Shown: one piece after another, positions 13,775-25,567 of the stretch | Numbering within the stretch: the stretch's first letter is position 1 | How the letters are laid out: each line of letters starts with the position of its first letter | Origin: Brugia malayi | Taxonomy: Eukaryota; Nematoda; Chromadorea; Rhabditida; Onchocercidae | Assembly (NCBI RefSeq): GCF_000002995.4 | Contig: NW_025062477.1 | Location: forward strand, 13,312,696 to 13,376,695 | DNA length: 64,000 bases | Direction of reading: 5' to 3' | The notes under the pieces: generated by a model | The model's database searches: none | The model's input: the letters and a program-made list of their open reading frames with translations, nothing else | Told to the model about the DNA's origin: nothing | Translations under genes and position numbers: made by a program

Positions 13775-15957
13775 AAAATGGTCTGATAGTCGCAGTTCAT
13801 TTCCAGCTTAGCCTGCTTATTCGCTTAGAAGTCCAGTTCATTTCCAATGTCGATCAATATTATCTCCTATCAACAGCAATCTCTATCCGAATCTCTTCAG
13901 ATATACTATTTCTAAAAATAAAATTTCTTTTTAGGTAAAATTTTGTAAGCAGATTGTGACTTACCAGATTAATGAATCTGTTTTACGCAGCATTCTTAAA
14001 TAGGATTATTTACCACGATTTTTTCTAAGTGTGAAGAAGTATTTCTGCTCACAGTCAATGCTATGTTTGCTTAGTATTTAGCTAAATTTTAATAAAACTT
14101 GATAAACTTATTAATAGCAATCTTTATGCCTAATAATATTCTTTGTTTTTCCGAAATTTCATACCAGTTTAGGCTTGAGCTCATTAGTTGTTTTCCTTTT
14201 ACTTTAGTTACTGGAACCGAGATTTATACTGTCACTGAACTTTAATAAAATATGATTACAGTTATTACCGTGTAAAACTTTAATTACAAAAAATCATTTC
14301 ATGTAAGGAATTCCTTGACTCTTTGACAAGGATTCAGCAATTGGAAAATGCTCTGCTTCGATCTATATTTTTTTTAGAGGATTTTCAGTCAGCAGTAATA
14401 AAATGTTCCTGGCAATTCTAATTTCATATGAATTTTGTTTCACTTTTCTAAGCATGTTGTTTCATTTTAGAAATATTGGCATGTGTGCTCAGCAATTTTA
14501 AATGTAGGTTGAGTCGGACTACTGTTAACACAATGATTTTGTTTTCTGAGCTTTAAATGTTTGTTTGAATATACATTATGTATTAAGCAGCTCTTGCACA
14601 CATTTCATATCTTCCACTCTATTTCTCATTCTATTAGAAGTTTTTCAGTAAGTGTTTTTTAATAATTCTGAATGTTATTCTAATGTGGGGCTTAGACTGT
14701 TTTTTCTGTTTCCGCTATTTAGGATTAATTAGAGAGTCTTTGCATCCCTTCTTTATATTAAAATGGAATAAGGAGTTCTTCAGTTTGGATTGAGTAGAGT
14801 TTTAATAAAGAATTTAATAGCATGTCTTCATTGTAACTAGATACTAAAGAATGAAGATATATTGAAAAAATGCACACGAGATTCACTTCATAGCGATGAA
14901 GATCGATCGACGAAGCATTTCAAAAAAGATTCATTGGCGATGAAATGAAGTGCTCAACTGAGTAAAATTGCCAATTACTTCAACCTTCATGACTGCTTTT
15001 TTCACATGGTTTAGTCTCAATTTAAGCACAGAGTTCTAGATTTATGTTGGGATTAGCATTGAGATTAACAATGTTATTAATATGAGGGAAGGGTACGTAG
15101 TGGGTTTCTAGAAAGTACAAAATCATTTATGCATCTGACCAAAGTTAGGTGCATTTTGTAAAACTTCATATGCTTATGTTTCGTGACTTTCACATACTGA
15201 ATGAGAGAGTTTCATATTCATATTTTAAAAGATTCGAAAAGAGACAAAAGGTAGTTGTTTCTTTACTTTATAATGTCGAATCTGCTCTGCTGGAATGTAG
15301 AAATACTGACAAATCTCGAAAGAATTCACTTAGCAAGTGTTGTTTCAGTTTTTTGTTTAGAGTTGTTAACTTTGAAGGCAAACTTTTAAAGTTTACAGCT
15401 ACACTTAGGGCATTAGATTAATATTAGAGAGATTACGAAAGGCCGGATGTTAAACACAAAAGTACGATTAGCAACAGTCCTGATGTTCCAGATTTTGGTG
15501 TTGGGAATTGCTTTGTCGCGGATTTTTAATATTGCGATACTCTAAAATATATAAAAAGAAATGATTGAGAGTAGAAAATAAGAGTAGGGAATAATGTGTA
15601 AATGGTTTACAGCATAAGCATTAGAAAGAGTTTAAGATATACTGTTTTGCGAAGGTTCATGGAATATCCTATCTCTTATTTTCTACTCTCACTCATTTTC
15701 TAATATACATGCAATATTTTATAAAAAATAGTTTGCAATATAAAAATACTTCCGACACGGAAGTTCAATAGGGAATTTCGGATGGAGAATTTGAGTTGTT
15801 CCTTTCCATTGAAATTTGTTTTAGCCTCGCAGCACTCCTAGTTCGTTGAGCTATGGGTTTCTCTTGTTTATTTATGAGTTTCAACAGGTACCAGTTTTTC
15901 TAAAGTTGTCAGCTGTAAATTGGAGGAGATAGCTTTAATGTATTTTTGTTTTCATAG
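13775..15957. other. Intergenic stretch after pyruvate kinase
   Basis: No exon with pyruvate kinase or other family similarity was seen between the stop codon and the orphan exon pair. A possible polyadenylation signal AATAAA lies near 13917. The stretch includes a 190-bp foldback at about 15528-15720. Confidence 0.6.
15528..15720. repeat. Short foldback element (inverted repeat, MITE-like)
   Basis: The segment near 15561-15587 (ttgagagtagaaaataagag) is matched in inverse orientation near 15673-15698 (ctcttattttctactctcac). Weaker pairing continues outward to aatattgc and gcaatatt at the ends. The arms are about 50 bases around a loop of about 90. It resembles a small non-autonomous DNA element, but no target duplication could be established. 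Confidence 0.55.
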
Positions 15958-16567
15958 GGTGTTGATATGATATTTGCATCATTTATTCGAAACGCTGAAG
16001 GTGTACGTACAATACGACGTATTCTTGGCGAGAAAGGAAGATTTATTAAAATTATAGCGAAAATTGAAAATCAAGAAGGCATTGAAAAGTGAGAACTAAT
16101 TATTGCAAGTTAATGATAAGTAGTAGATGATAATCGAATTTGCAAAAGTGAAAATAAGTTGCTTCGGACTAGCAAGCTATCGTTGCAAGTTTATTCTGAA
16201 ATGCAGTAAGATGTGGCTTATTGTTTTGTTGATAAATGAAGGAGAAAATGTCGTTATGGCTTTCAGCGCAGATGAAATAATCAGAGAGGCAGATGGGCTG
16301 ATGATAGCACGCGGTGATTTGGGTATCGAAATTCCCACTGAGAAAGTATTCGCAGCGCAAAAAATGCTAATCGCACGATGTAACTTAATGGGAAAGCCCG
16401 TAGTATGTGCTACTCAAATGCTTGAATCAATGACCAAGAAGCCAAGACCTACCCGAGCTGAGGGTCAGTTAACCATTAGGGATAGCATAATCCAATGGCT
16501 ATACTTTGCGAGATTTTTGTTGCCTAAGGATTTTGCTAAAAATAGTAGCAATTTGTTACATTATTAA
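15958..16567 (+). CDS. Orphan duplicate of pyruvate kinase exons 7 and 8 (partial)
   Basis: Two segments, 15958-16088 (131 nt) and 16267-16463 (197 nt), match exons 7 and 8 of the complete upstream gene in length, phase and order. By eye, 31 of 43 and 55 of 66 residues are identical, and many changes are conservative (K/R, V/I, Y/F). The catalytic motif [17 protein letters not shown] and CATQMLESM are kept. The acceptors (tttcatag, ctttcag) and donors (gtgaga, gtcagt) are usable. No copies of exons 1-6 or 9-13 were found nearby. Past 16463 the frame stays open for 34 more codons to a stop at 16565-16567, followed by AATAAA near 16666. Exon 6 (phase 0) could therefore splice here and end early. 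Alternatives are the remains of a second gene copy or an assembly-order error. Confidence 0.75.
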
Positions 16568-17960
16568 TTACATATTCAAGAAGTGTTTCATTTATCAAGC
16601 CATACCTGTCATTGTCACTGTAAGAATATCTCAACTGTAGCTTATTGTAAGGAAAGAGCCAATCAATAAAAACACAATTTTTTTATAATTGAATTCGAAA
16701 TAAAACAAACAATGCACTTTCTTTTTACATTACTATAAGATTTAAAAAAATCAATAAAAACACCCCGAACAGCGAATTTTCTTCTCACAAATTGAAAATT
16801 TCAACTGTGCTCTTCTGACAAGAAAAGATCGTCCGACAGGGCTAATTATAACGATTGGTAGTGAAAAGCAGTCCACATGATGATTGCATCTATCGCTAGA
16901 TACACTACCAATTTTGCGTACATATGAGGCTGCACCCACTTATTATTTCTGTTAAGAAATGGTAGTGCAGCAAAGTATTATTTTTTTTTGTTAATTTGAT
17001 CATCCGAAGTTCTAACGGTTGGACCTGAACTACAAGAATATAATGGCTTATAGGATTTCCTCCTAACTTATCGAGGAGGAAGCATAAAAGTAGTGGAATA
17101 ATTATCTTATTCTAACAAATCTTAATTTACGCGTTCAGTGAAGTAGTTTTTCAAACTAGCTTTGAAGTAAACTTTTATTAAAATTAAAAAAAAAATTATT
17201 ATTACAATTTATTGTCATAGAGCATAATATGTCAAAATCCCAATCAGCAGGGTTGTGATATGTTTTCAGGATCTGTATAAATGGATACGATGAAACTAAT
17301 GAGAGTTCCTTGCTTCTAAGTCAATTAACACAGTTCATTCCTGAGAAGAAATGAATTACTTTGGTTACTTTGGTATATAAAAATAATTTGCTGACTCAAA
17401 CTGCTGATCAATTAAGTGAAATAGACATAAAATAGTGATATGCAATGAACATTCATTACATGACAAACAAATACTTTAAAACAAGAAGAGAAAACTGAAA
17501 TTATTAATGTAGAGAATTAAATATTCACAAATTACCGAAACAAGTTCGCAAACAGCTTATTGTGGATATCGTCAACAAATCAGTAGTGCTAAAATGAAAT
17601 TTAGAAAAAGGACGAGTTAATTCATTTATATCAATAAAAACTATAAACAAAAACTTTGATGCAAAACAACTGAAGCGCTGGTGATAAAAAACCAATATCG
17701 AAAAACAAAGCTGCAACTACATATTTGTCGCTTAATACCGCACTGAACAGAAGAAAAGTAAATAAAGAAAAGGAATTAATAAAAGAAATTTAACAGAAAC
17801 ATGAACATAAATTCATTACTAGACAAATGAATGACTAAAGTAAAGAAAATGGGAAAAGACCAATAATTCATCAGAGGACGATCACAATTTGTGATAAAAT
17901 ATGTATAAAAATACGTATAAATATGTATAAAAATAAAAATACGTACTACTCAAAAATACC
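16568..17960. other. Intergenic stretch, no gene recognised
   Basis: AT-rich sequence with AATAAA motifs near 16666 and 16695 that could serve the orphan pyruvate kinase exons. A short inverted pair, attggtagtg near 16855 and cactaccaat near 16905, is present. Open frames here are short and show no family features. Confidence 0.55.
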
Positions 17961-18790
17961 TTACTGGAGTATGTTCGCTGGTATAAGATGTCTAATGGAA
18001 TCACTTCGTACTGGAACAAATAAATCATCATCGCTGTCTTCAGAACCATTATGCTCCGGAACAAGTTGTTTTGCTGACAAAATATCATACCGTCGAGTAC
18101 GGATTTCGTTTTTCCTAAATCTGCAATGATAAAGGATATAAATATACATCATCAACACTTCTAATTTGTAGTTTCTTTAGTATTTTTCAGTTCGTTTTAG
18201 TATTTTCTCATCTAGAAATATGCTTTATTTATAAGCTGCAATAATGTCGCCTTAGAATTTTCATGACAAACGAAACCTCAATAATCACTACAAGACCTAT
18301 CACCAACAATAATCCGTAATAAATCAACGATAGTTACCTTAGAATTTTCATGACAATCCAAACCCCGATAATCGCTACAAGAAGACCTATCACCAGTAGC
18401 GATCTGTAATAAATCAACTGTGAAATCATTTAGCCAACGGACTTACTGCATAACTTTCTTCTATATTTCTAATTACCACCATATAGAAAGGATGAAATTA
18501 TGCAGTGTGAACTGTCTATCCCACACCAATAATAGTTGCTAATGAATCCTCATATGCAAATAACTGATTAAAACTATATCAGACTGATTGGAATATTCTA
18601 CAGCCACCACAATGTTTTACTGTTATGTCTGATATGTTAATATCGCTAACAATTGCATTAATAATGGCGGTGTTACAGATCTGATAATGGCTGGTATATA
18701 ATACCTGTAAATGGCATTACTATCCATATCAAAGGCTCCTTGTTTGTGCAAAGCTGTCGATGTGGATGTATTCACACGTGTTACGTTCAT
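17961..18790 (-). CDS. FAM174-like single-pass membrane protein
   Basis: Three exons on the minus strand: 18790-18705 (from the first ATG; the frame is open back to about 18813), 18403-18338 and about 18123-17961. Phases join to give a protein of about 110 residues. An N-terminal polar segment is followed by one hydrophobic helix (LLVIGLLVAIIGVWIVM), basic residues (RFRKNEIRTRRY) and an acidic tail (EDSDDDLF). The order helix, basic TRRY-x-IL, then acidic DDDLF matches the FAM174 family of small endomembrane proteins of poorly defined function; this assignment is by motif only. FAM174 proteins normally have a signal peptide, so a further upstream exon is possible: the acceptor-like ttcag at about 18814 would allow one. 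The gene is divergent to HYPK. A decayed copy of the membrane exon lies in the second intron. Confidence 0.6.
18251..18313 (-). pseudogene. Decayed tandem copy of the FAM174-like membrane-segment exon
   Basis: This 63-nt stretch repeats the 66-nt exon at 18338-18403 at a 90-bp offset and starts only 24 bases after that exon ends. Flanking sequence (ttgatttattac) is duplicated too. One codon is deleted. The acceptor AG has become GG and the donor GT has become GC, and a glycine codon within the membrane helix has become glutamate. The frame is still open, but both splice sites appear disabled, so it is probably a dead duplicate exon. Confidence 0.8.
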
Positions 18791-19070
18791 AGCACAAGTA
18801 TACACTTCACAATCTGAACATCACTTTAGTTCCCACGTCACGTCACGCCATCTACGCCCAGTAAATGCTGCTTCATGTTGACAATGGACATATTCGTGCC
18901 ACTTTATTAAAAAGTGGTTCTCAACAGCAAATTCATTTGTTGGTGGCTCTGTGTTACATGAAGGGTTTCCCGTTTTGGTTACGAGGATGGTTTAGGGATT
19001 ATTTTCTGGAAGGGGAGGGGGAAGGGAGGGTTGTCATTGATTACTGACTGATTAATAAAGTGGTTGTAGG
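18791..19070. promoter_or_regulatory. Divergent promoter between FAM174-like gene and HYPK
   Basis: About 280 bases separate the two start codons, which point away from each other. The stretch contains the repeated element acgtcacgtcacg near 18834-18846, which includes the TGACGT core recognised by CREB/ATF bZIP factors. A G-rich run near 19010-19030 lies close to the HYPK start. The function is inferred from layout and motif only. Confidence 0.5.
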
Positions 19071-19866
19071 ATGAGAGAGAGAGAAAAGGATGAGCAAAAT
19101 GGGGTCGAAGGTCAAACGGATCGAATGCCCAAAGATACATCAAAGAGTAAGGATTGGGCTGCGGCTGATCTTGAAAAGGTTTACTCATGCATTAGTTATT
19201 GGTAGAAAATCATTAAATTATAAAAATAATTATAAGAATCATGATTCTACAGGTCACTGATTTCAATGAAGACAGCGACATCGGTCGAGAGGTGTCCAAT
19301 GAGAAACTTGACAGCTTAATCAGTGGACCTAGCGGACCACTGAGAGAAAGCGGGAAAGTTGTCAATGTAAAGAAAGAGGACGTGCTGCTTATCGTAAGTT
19401 ATGATACTGATAAATCAATTATACATTTGTGCAAAGGTGCTGGCGCTAGCTGCAGTCATTAATGAGTTGATAACAGCTGATCATTTGCAACTAATGCATG
19501 GGCTCGTTTTTCCTATATTTTACTGATGTTGTGTACAGGAAGGGATAAATTTGTAGTGTCCTAAAATATGCAGCACAGTGTGGTGAACCTCAGTCTGGTT
19601 GTTCGTTATCGGATAGTTGTATGCATTCTAGCTGTTAAATCAAAGACTGATTTAAAAAAAATTATGCGTTGCAGAAATGGCAAAGACTGTCATAGTCGCG
19701 GCTTGATATTTTTTCATTTTCCTTTTTGTTTAGAATCTTCAGTATGCAAAACCTAACAATCTTTAAGATGGATGAATTAGAATTGCCAAGAATTCGAGCG
19801 GAGAAAAAGCTGATTGAACATAATGGTGACATCATAGCCGCAACAAAGGATCTCCTAGGCTTTTGA
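19071..19866 (+). CDS. hypk: HYPK, NatA-associated huntingtin-interacting protein K
   Basis: HYPK binds and regulates the ribosome-associated N-terminal acetyltransferase NatA and acts as a small chaperone-like protein. Exons 19071-19178, 19253-19393 and 19768-19866 join in phase 0 to give 115 residues, close to the family length. The middle part, AAADLEKVTDF, aligns with the human AADLERVTDY segment. NVKKEDVLLI leads into the C-terminal UBA-like domain, where DELELPRIRAEKKLIEHNGD matches the family core. Exon 3 uses a tttaag acceptor; the upstream tttag would give a stop after ten codons. The gene faces the KLHL20 gene tail to tail and shares a promoter with the FAM174-like gene. Confidence 0.9.
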
Positions 19867-20341
19867 TGTTGCCGGATATTTAAGGAAAAACGATGTGGAA
19901 TAGCTCATTACCTCATCTCGACTGGAATTGATTAAGCTGCAACCAGTTTTGTTCGAATATTTTGGAATGAATCCGTAATTTACATCATATACCACTTTTT
20001 AGTAGTGATTATTAGTCTTTTCTCACATCCCAAAAAATCCAATTTATTTGCCCAAGTAGAAGCTTATAAAAACAACTTTCCAATTTTGGTGATGAGTACC
20101 TTCTTGGAATTCTCCCAGAAAATCTTAATAAAACGGTCGGATTTACTCCGAAAAATGCATTTTATTACTTCATCTACTTTATGTTCAGCTTTACTTATGT
20201 CTTATACGATGAAATACTAATGTAATTTATTATAAGTACACAAAATAACAGCAATGTGACACGAATAGATTACATACACAGCACAGAATCACAGTTCTTG
20301 AATCTTCGACTGACTATCAGCTGTGGAAAAATCCCGAAAAT
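19867..20341. other. Convergent 3' region between HYPK and KLHL20
   Basis: About 475 bases lie between the two stop codons. The sequence tttattact near 20161 reads AATAAA on the minus strand and could end the KLHL20 mRNA. No additional gene was seen. Confidence 0.5.
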
Positions 20342-23300
20342 TCACATCAAAGGAGGATCATCGAAAGGTGTCAAATCAGGATCCAGACTGAATGGCACAT
20401 ATTGGTCGTGGTCTAGTCGGACCACTCCAACACCGCCACCAAGCCGTCGGTATGTCATACATCCCGACTGACGCCATTGATTTGTTTCTCGATCATAAAC
20501 TTCTACGGTCTTTAGGTATGTGGTACCATCAAAACCGCCGACTGCATACAACTGATCATTAACTACAGCCAAACCCACCTAAACTTAAATCAGTCAAGAA
20601 ATTGCTCCTTAAAAATATAGAAAAGATGTCGGGTTTCCAGTGTTTTCTTAATGAAAAATATTAATTTCTTAGTGCGAGTATTATATGCTGATTACCATTC
20701 AAAACATAACAGCAAAAAGCATGATTCAAGCTTGTTTACTGTAGTCATATACTGTACATCAGGATGCCCACGTAGTCGCTGATAAAAAATGACAAATAAA
20801 CTTTAAACTACGAATGTGCATTCCCGCAAATGAACTTACAAACTCGTCATGAATTTCCCCAGATATACAAGGATGCCGAGATAATATGAAAAATATGGGA
20901 ATGTAGAAGTACCACAATTAAATATCAGTTATCTGAAATGCGATTAAAAAGAATACCCCAGATCTGCGATTGTTCATTGCAACAACATTGACCCATTCAT
21001 TCGTGTTCGGATCATATTTCTCTGCCGATGATAGTTCACAAGCATTATCTCGACCACCTACGGCATATAAACATCCATCATGCACAGCAGTTCCCAAATG
21101 CTTTCGTCTCGTATTCATTGGTTTTACTGTCATCCATTTGTTAATTCTCGAATCATAACTATAACAGTTTTTCACCATTAAGATTCAGTAATTTCAATGT
21201 TTGGATCTGTACTAATATTTCCTTTAGACTCAACTGAAGTAACCGGAAAATAAATGGGAAACCCAACAGAAGCAGCAACACACCGTTCAACAGTATTCAG
21301 TGGATTCTGTCCATCAGAACCACCCACAGCATACAAACAACCATTTAAAACCGACACCGATACGCCTAATCTGCGTGTACTCATTGGAGCTACTTCAGCC
21401 CATTCATTTCGGTGCGCATCATATCTATAACAAAATTTGTTAAAAGCGATACTATCCGTATTACTTCTAAAAATGTAAGAACGTTTTAACTTTAACATGT
21501 TGAATCAAAATAATTAACACCTAATTTCTCAGTGTCTTTCCTATCAAACTTGTAAAAGCAAACATGAACCTTTCCACGACATTCAAGCAACAAACTCCAT
21601 CCTGACCACCAATTGCATAAAGCAAACCACCAAGAACAGCTACGCCAACTGATGTCCTGCAAGTGGATGTCGGTGCAATATCACTACTCCATTGATTTGT
21701 TGCTGGGTCATATCTAAATCATATCTAAAATTTATGTGTAATAATCTTTATATCATATTTATGATGAATAACTCTTCTTAAAATTTCTCCTTCCCTACTG
21801 GCCCATGAGAAGCATTAAAAACGAGTAACACAAACATATTTTTTATTACAGTTGCCCATAACAGTAAACATGTAGCAACAGTTATCGACTCGTTACTATA
21901 AAACCTAACTTTTTAGCATTGAGCTAACATTAACAGCAAGATAAAAAGCAGTATTATATACATGACCACCTTTCAACAGAATTGAGATAACTTTGTCCGT
22001 CATGCCCTCCCACAGCATATAATAAATTATCAAGCACGGCTACACCAACACCACATCGTCGTTTGCTCATAGGAGCAACACAACGCCATTCGCCAGTCCG
22101 ACCATCCATGCGTTCCACCGAAGCAATAGCATCACCGCTACACCAACCGCCTACAGCGTATAGAACTTCACCATAACGTAGTGGTTTCCTACTCCTGAAC
22201 ATTACCAGTTACTGGAACGAAGTCACTGGAATGAAAATAACAGAATTTATTGCAAAATAACAGAAATTTAGAAGAATGTTTTAGAAGGTCTCAAAGATAC
22301 CTTGTTCTCGGTCCTTGCATGTTCGGTCTTTCCAGAGGCAAGAGAAGATAATTCTTAGCTTCGTCAACCAAATCTCGACACTGTGCATCAATTTTAATTA
22401 ATGGATCCTCACTTACTACACTAACCAGGAATTTCGCAGGACAAAGAGGTAATCGAATATGCTCCAAAACCTAAAGACACTATAGCTAAGAAAAAAATTT
22501 TTCTAACTATGCTTGGATTTAACAGCAAACATATACAAGGAAATGGAAAAAAGAGACCTTCGGCAAAAACTGACGTCGATTGGAAAGATCATGACGGATC
22601 CACGCCATTGCAGCTCGGAAAACAACTTCTTCTGACCGAACGTTTAGTTCTTCACTTGATATAATGTTGATTAACTGATCTGCAGGCAGTGATATGAATT
22701 CTTCACTTTTCGCAACATCCTGTAGTTTTATCTCTTACTCGAAATTAAAACTTGTAAATTGTCACAAGTTTTTCAATGCTTAGGGTGAATAACTCTAAAA
22801 TTTAAGACTTTAATGTTAAATGTTAATGTTTTAATATGAAGACATTAATTTCTAAAGGAAAGACCTGAAAATTGTGATGAGTAAATTTATCGGCAATCCT
22901 CATCAAATCTCGACAAGCGTGAGTGTCAGCAAATGCCCTTATACCTAAACAATTCGTTGCATCCAACTGCTTTTTCAGAAATTCACAACAAACTTCCTGC
23001 AAATACCATGCGTTAACTCTAGACTATCCATTTTAGTTACCGGACAAATAAGCAAAATCAGAATGATACAAATGTAGTGACCTGCACTTCGCCGAGTTGC
23101 AATAAGCATGCAGCTGGTAGGATGGATTGGACGTTGAAATCAGCAATCGTTATTTCGCCCGTGTAACAAAAATTAATTAGCCCTTGCAATGTGCGAGGTT
23201 CAATATCCACCATCTGAATTTCTTCTAAAAATTGAATATTTCATTGTTTAGCAGGTTTTCCAATCGAAAAAAAGAAAGGAAACGTCAAACACCATTTTTG

Positions 23301-23737
23301 CTTTCATGAGGAAAATGGCAATAGCAATATGTTTTCCAACGATAAATTGAAAATTCATAACTAAATAATTATATAAATCTTTCTTTTCTGATATTAATAA
23401 GGATGAAATGAAAAATAAGCTAACGTTGCCGACTTTCAGCCATTTCTGAGGTGAACATAGCACGAAAGTAGCTGGAACATGAAGCAAGCAGTAGTCGATG
23501 AGCATTGATACGGACGGTTCCAACGATCAGGGTCACGTCACACAGAGAACCATCTGACCGCATTTCATTCATCTGCTCAAGTGCCAAACGGGAATGTTTC
23601 TGACTTCGATACATCATTGGAGGACACAGTAAAGTTGAACTCGAGCATGGTACTACTCTCTGGTGATGCCGGTGGTGATGATCCTGAGATATGGTACTTT
23701 CTGGAGACACATTCCCAATAAAGAAGTTCTCATCCAT
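20342..23737 (-). CDS. klhl20: KLHL20-like BTB-BACK-Kelch substrate adaptor of Cullin-3 ligase
   Basis: Ten exons: 23737-23425, 23224-23082, 22996-22865, 22719-22558, 22470-22301, 22194-21970, 21713-21570, 21424-21284, 21158-20957 and 20578-20342. All phases fit, giving about 622 residues against about 609 in human. After a histidine-rich N-terminus come a BTB domain (about 55-165, [20 protein letters not shown]), BACK (about 170-275, with [10 protein letters not shown] and EELNVRSEE) and six Kelch repeats (about 330-615) marked by YAVGG blades. The final [24 protein letters not shown] blade and [10 protein letters not shown] ending are diagnostic for KLHL20 rather than other KLHL proteins. 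Known members recruit substrates to CUL3 for ubiquitylation. The gene is convergent with HYPK and lies 1.8 kb downstream of a same-strand LRR gene. The start codon is the ATG at 23737. Confidence 0.92.
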
Positions 23738-25567
23738 AAGTATTCTGTACCTGTAATCTTATTATATCAACAGTCCGGATACGATTCATTATCTATACAT
23801 CATATGATGTGATCTCATCATGAAATCATTTAAAAAGTGGACCCAAAAGAGGTCAAGATATTGCTGAAGTGCAACCAGCAGCATCAGAATAGTTGAAAAA
23901 GAAATAGAAGGTCAAAGGGGTCACCAACAACATTGCCAGTCATTAATCTCAATTTCAACAATGCAATGAAGGAGGAGTGGACGGACCCTCGATTATGTCT
24001 CTAAATAAAATAAATGATATGCTGGCACGTTGCCAACTCTTTCCAATTTTAATTCTTTGTTCTCTTCGATGGTTCTGCCGGATACGTGAGGACCATTTTA
24101 TTCGGCCTCCGGCCTGAATGAGTGACTGGCATTATACTCTGTCTACCATCTTACTTTGCCAGAATATCTTCCTCGGATGAGCAAAGAGCAAGGAAGGTCA
24201 GAAGGAAAGTGAGGCGAAGCTTCTTATCACAGGTGTGTCACCGTTGACCCTCACTGATTCTCGTCTCTTGCTGGTGACGTAGTTCTGCAATGACATTGCA
24301 TTGCTGTGACAGCGGTGATGCTCAGAAAAATTTTGTCAAAAGTGATGATTGAAAAGAAGTCGAAAAAAATTTTCCATAGGGAATTAATTGTATTTCATCG
24401 CTTTATCCATCACATATCACACAGCAATGGTCCAAAAGCCATTTCAAACATATTTGCAAATTTCTTCTGTTTAATAAAGTGATAGATAGCATGGAAAAGT
24501 CACTAATAATGATTTATACTTCTTGATACATCAATTTCGATTATTATGCAGTTTTTCCAAAAAAGTTTTGTTGATATCTATCACTCTTTCAAATTTGCCA
24601 TATGAATTTAGATTTCAGTAATTGTGTTTGTTTCGGAATACAAAACATACTCAAGGAGGTTGGTGGAGAAAGAGCTTCCTTGAGGAGAAAGTACTTCTTT
24701 ATGACACCACTAATGGATGAATTAAACAGAAGACTTAATAGCTTGTATTCTGTGCTTCCTCCATAGATTCCATTATTTGATTTCTGTTGTACAGTACCAT
24801 TATTCTGGGTTTCCTAATATAGCATTATCGCTATAAGGAAATCATTTTGAAAAGAGTAGTGGTAATTATGGTAGAGGAATTCCTTTTCATATAAATAATT
24901 CATGTAGAAATGCAATTTGTTTCAAAGCTCATTCTACAGTGATAAGAGTTAGTCCCACCATAACAGGTCAGATGTCAATGTGATGTCATCGATAGTAATG
25001 AATCTATTATTGCAAACTTAGTTGAATTTAACCACATTTTTATCTTATTGTCTTTTTTAAGTTGCCATCTATGAATGAAGTGCTTTGTTTGTAGATAAAC
25101 ACATTTTGTTCTATACCTAAGTCTCAATGTATATATTTCGTGCGCTCTGATTACAATCGCGAAGTAAACTTTATTGTACAGTTGTCGGATTTGTTGATAG
25201 TACAAAGATCTCAAAACAGAAAATCTGAAATCGAGAATTGTAATGTATTTCCTTACCATCTGAAACAAAATTCTCGCACTGCATAATATCCATTCCATAC
25301 AATTTTATATGTATTTTCAATTAAGAAATGAAGTCCAACATCCTTTATTAATTTTGCACTTCATAAAAACAATTTACTGGACAATAAAAGCTTTGAAAAA
25401 AGCATTAATAGTGTTGCCATTTGGTAATTTGGTAATGATGTACTGTTGAAATAAGAAAAGATATAACATAAAAACATGCTTTTCTATTTTACAATAAATT
25501 TCATATAGATTGTCAAAGCAGACAACTGCAGATTGTCGAACATTTTAGATATATCAATTACAATAAA
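23738..25567. other. Upstream region of KLHL20 / downstream of the LRR gene
   Basis: No exon was recognised. Slightly more GC-rich sequence between about 24060 and 24300 could contain the KLHL20 promoter or a 5' untranslated exon. The only long open frame (minus strand, about 24975-25298) has no signal, domain or splice support. Confidence 0.5.

Noticed and set aside
13775..15957. Search for exons 1-6 of a second pyruvate kinase gene before the orphan pair
   Set aside because: No sequence resembling the PK N-terminal motifs ([18 protein letters not shown]) was found, so a full second gene is not supported in this window.
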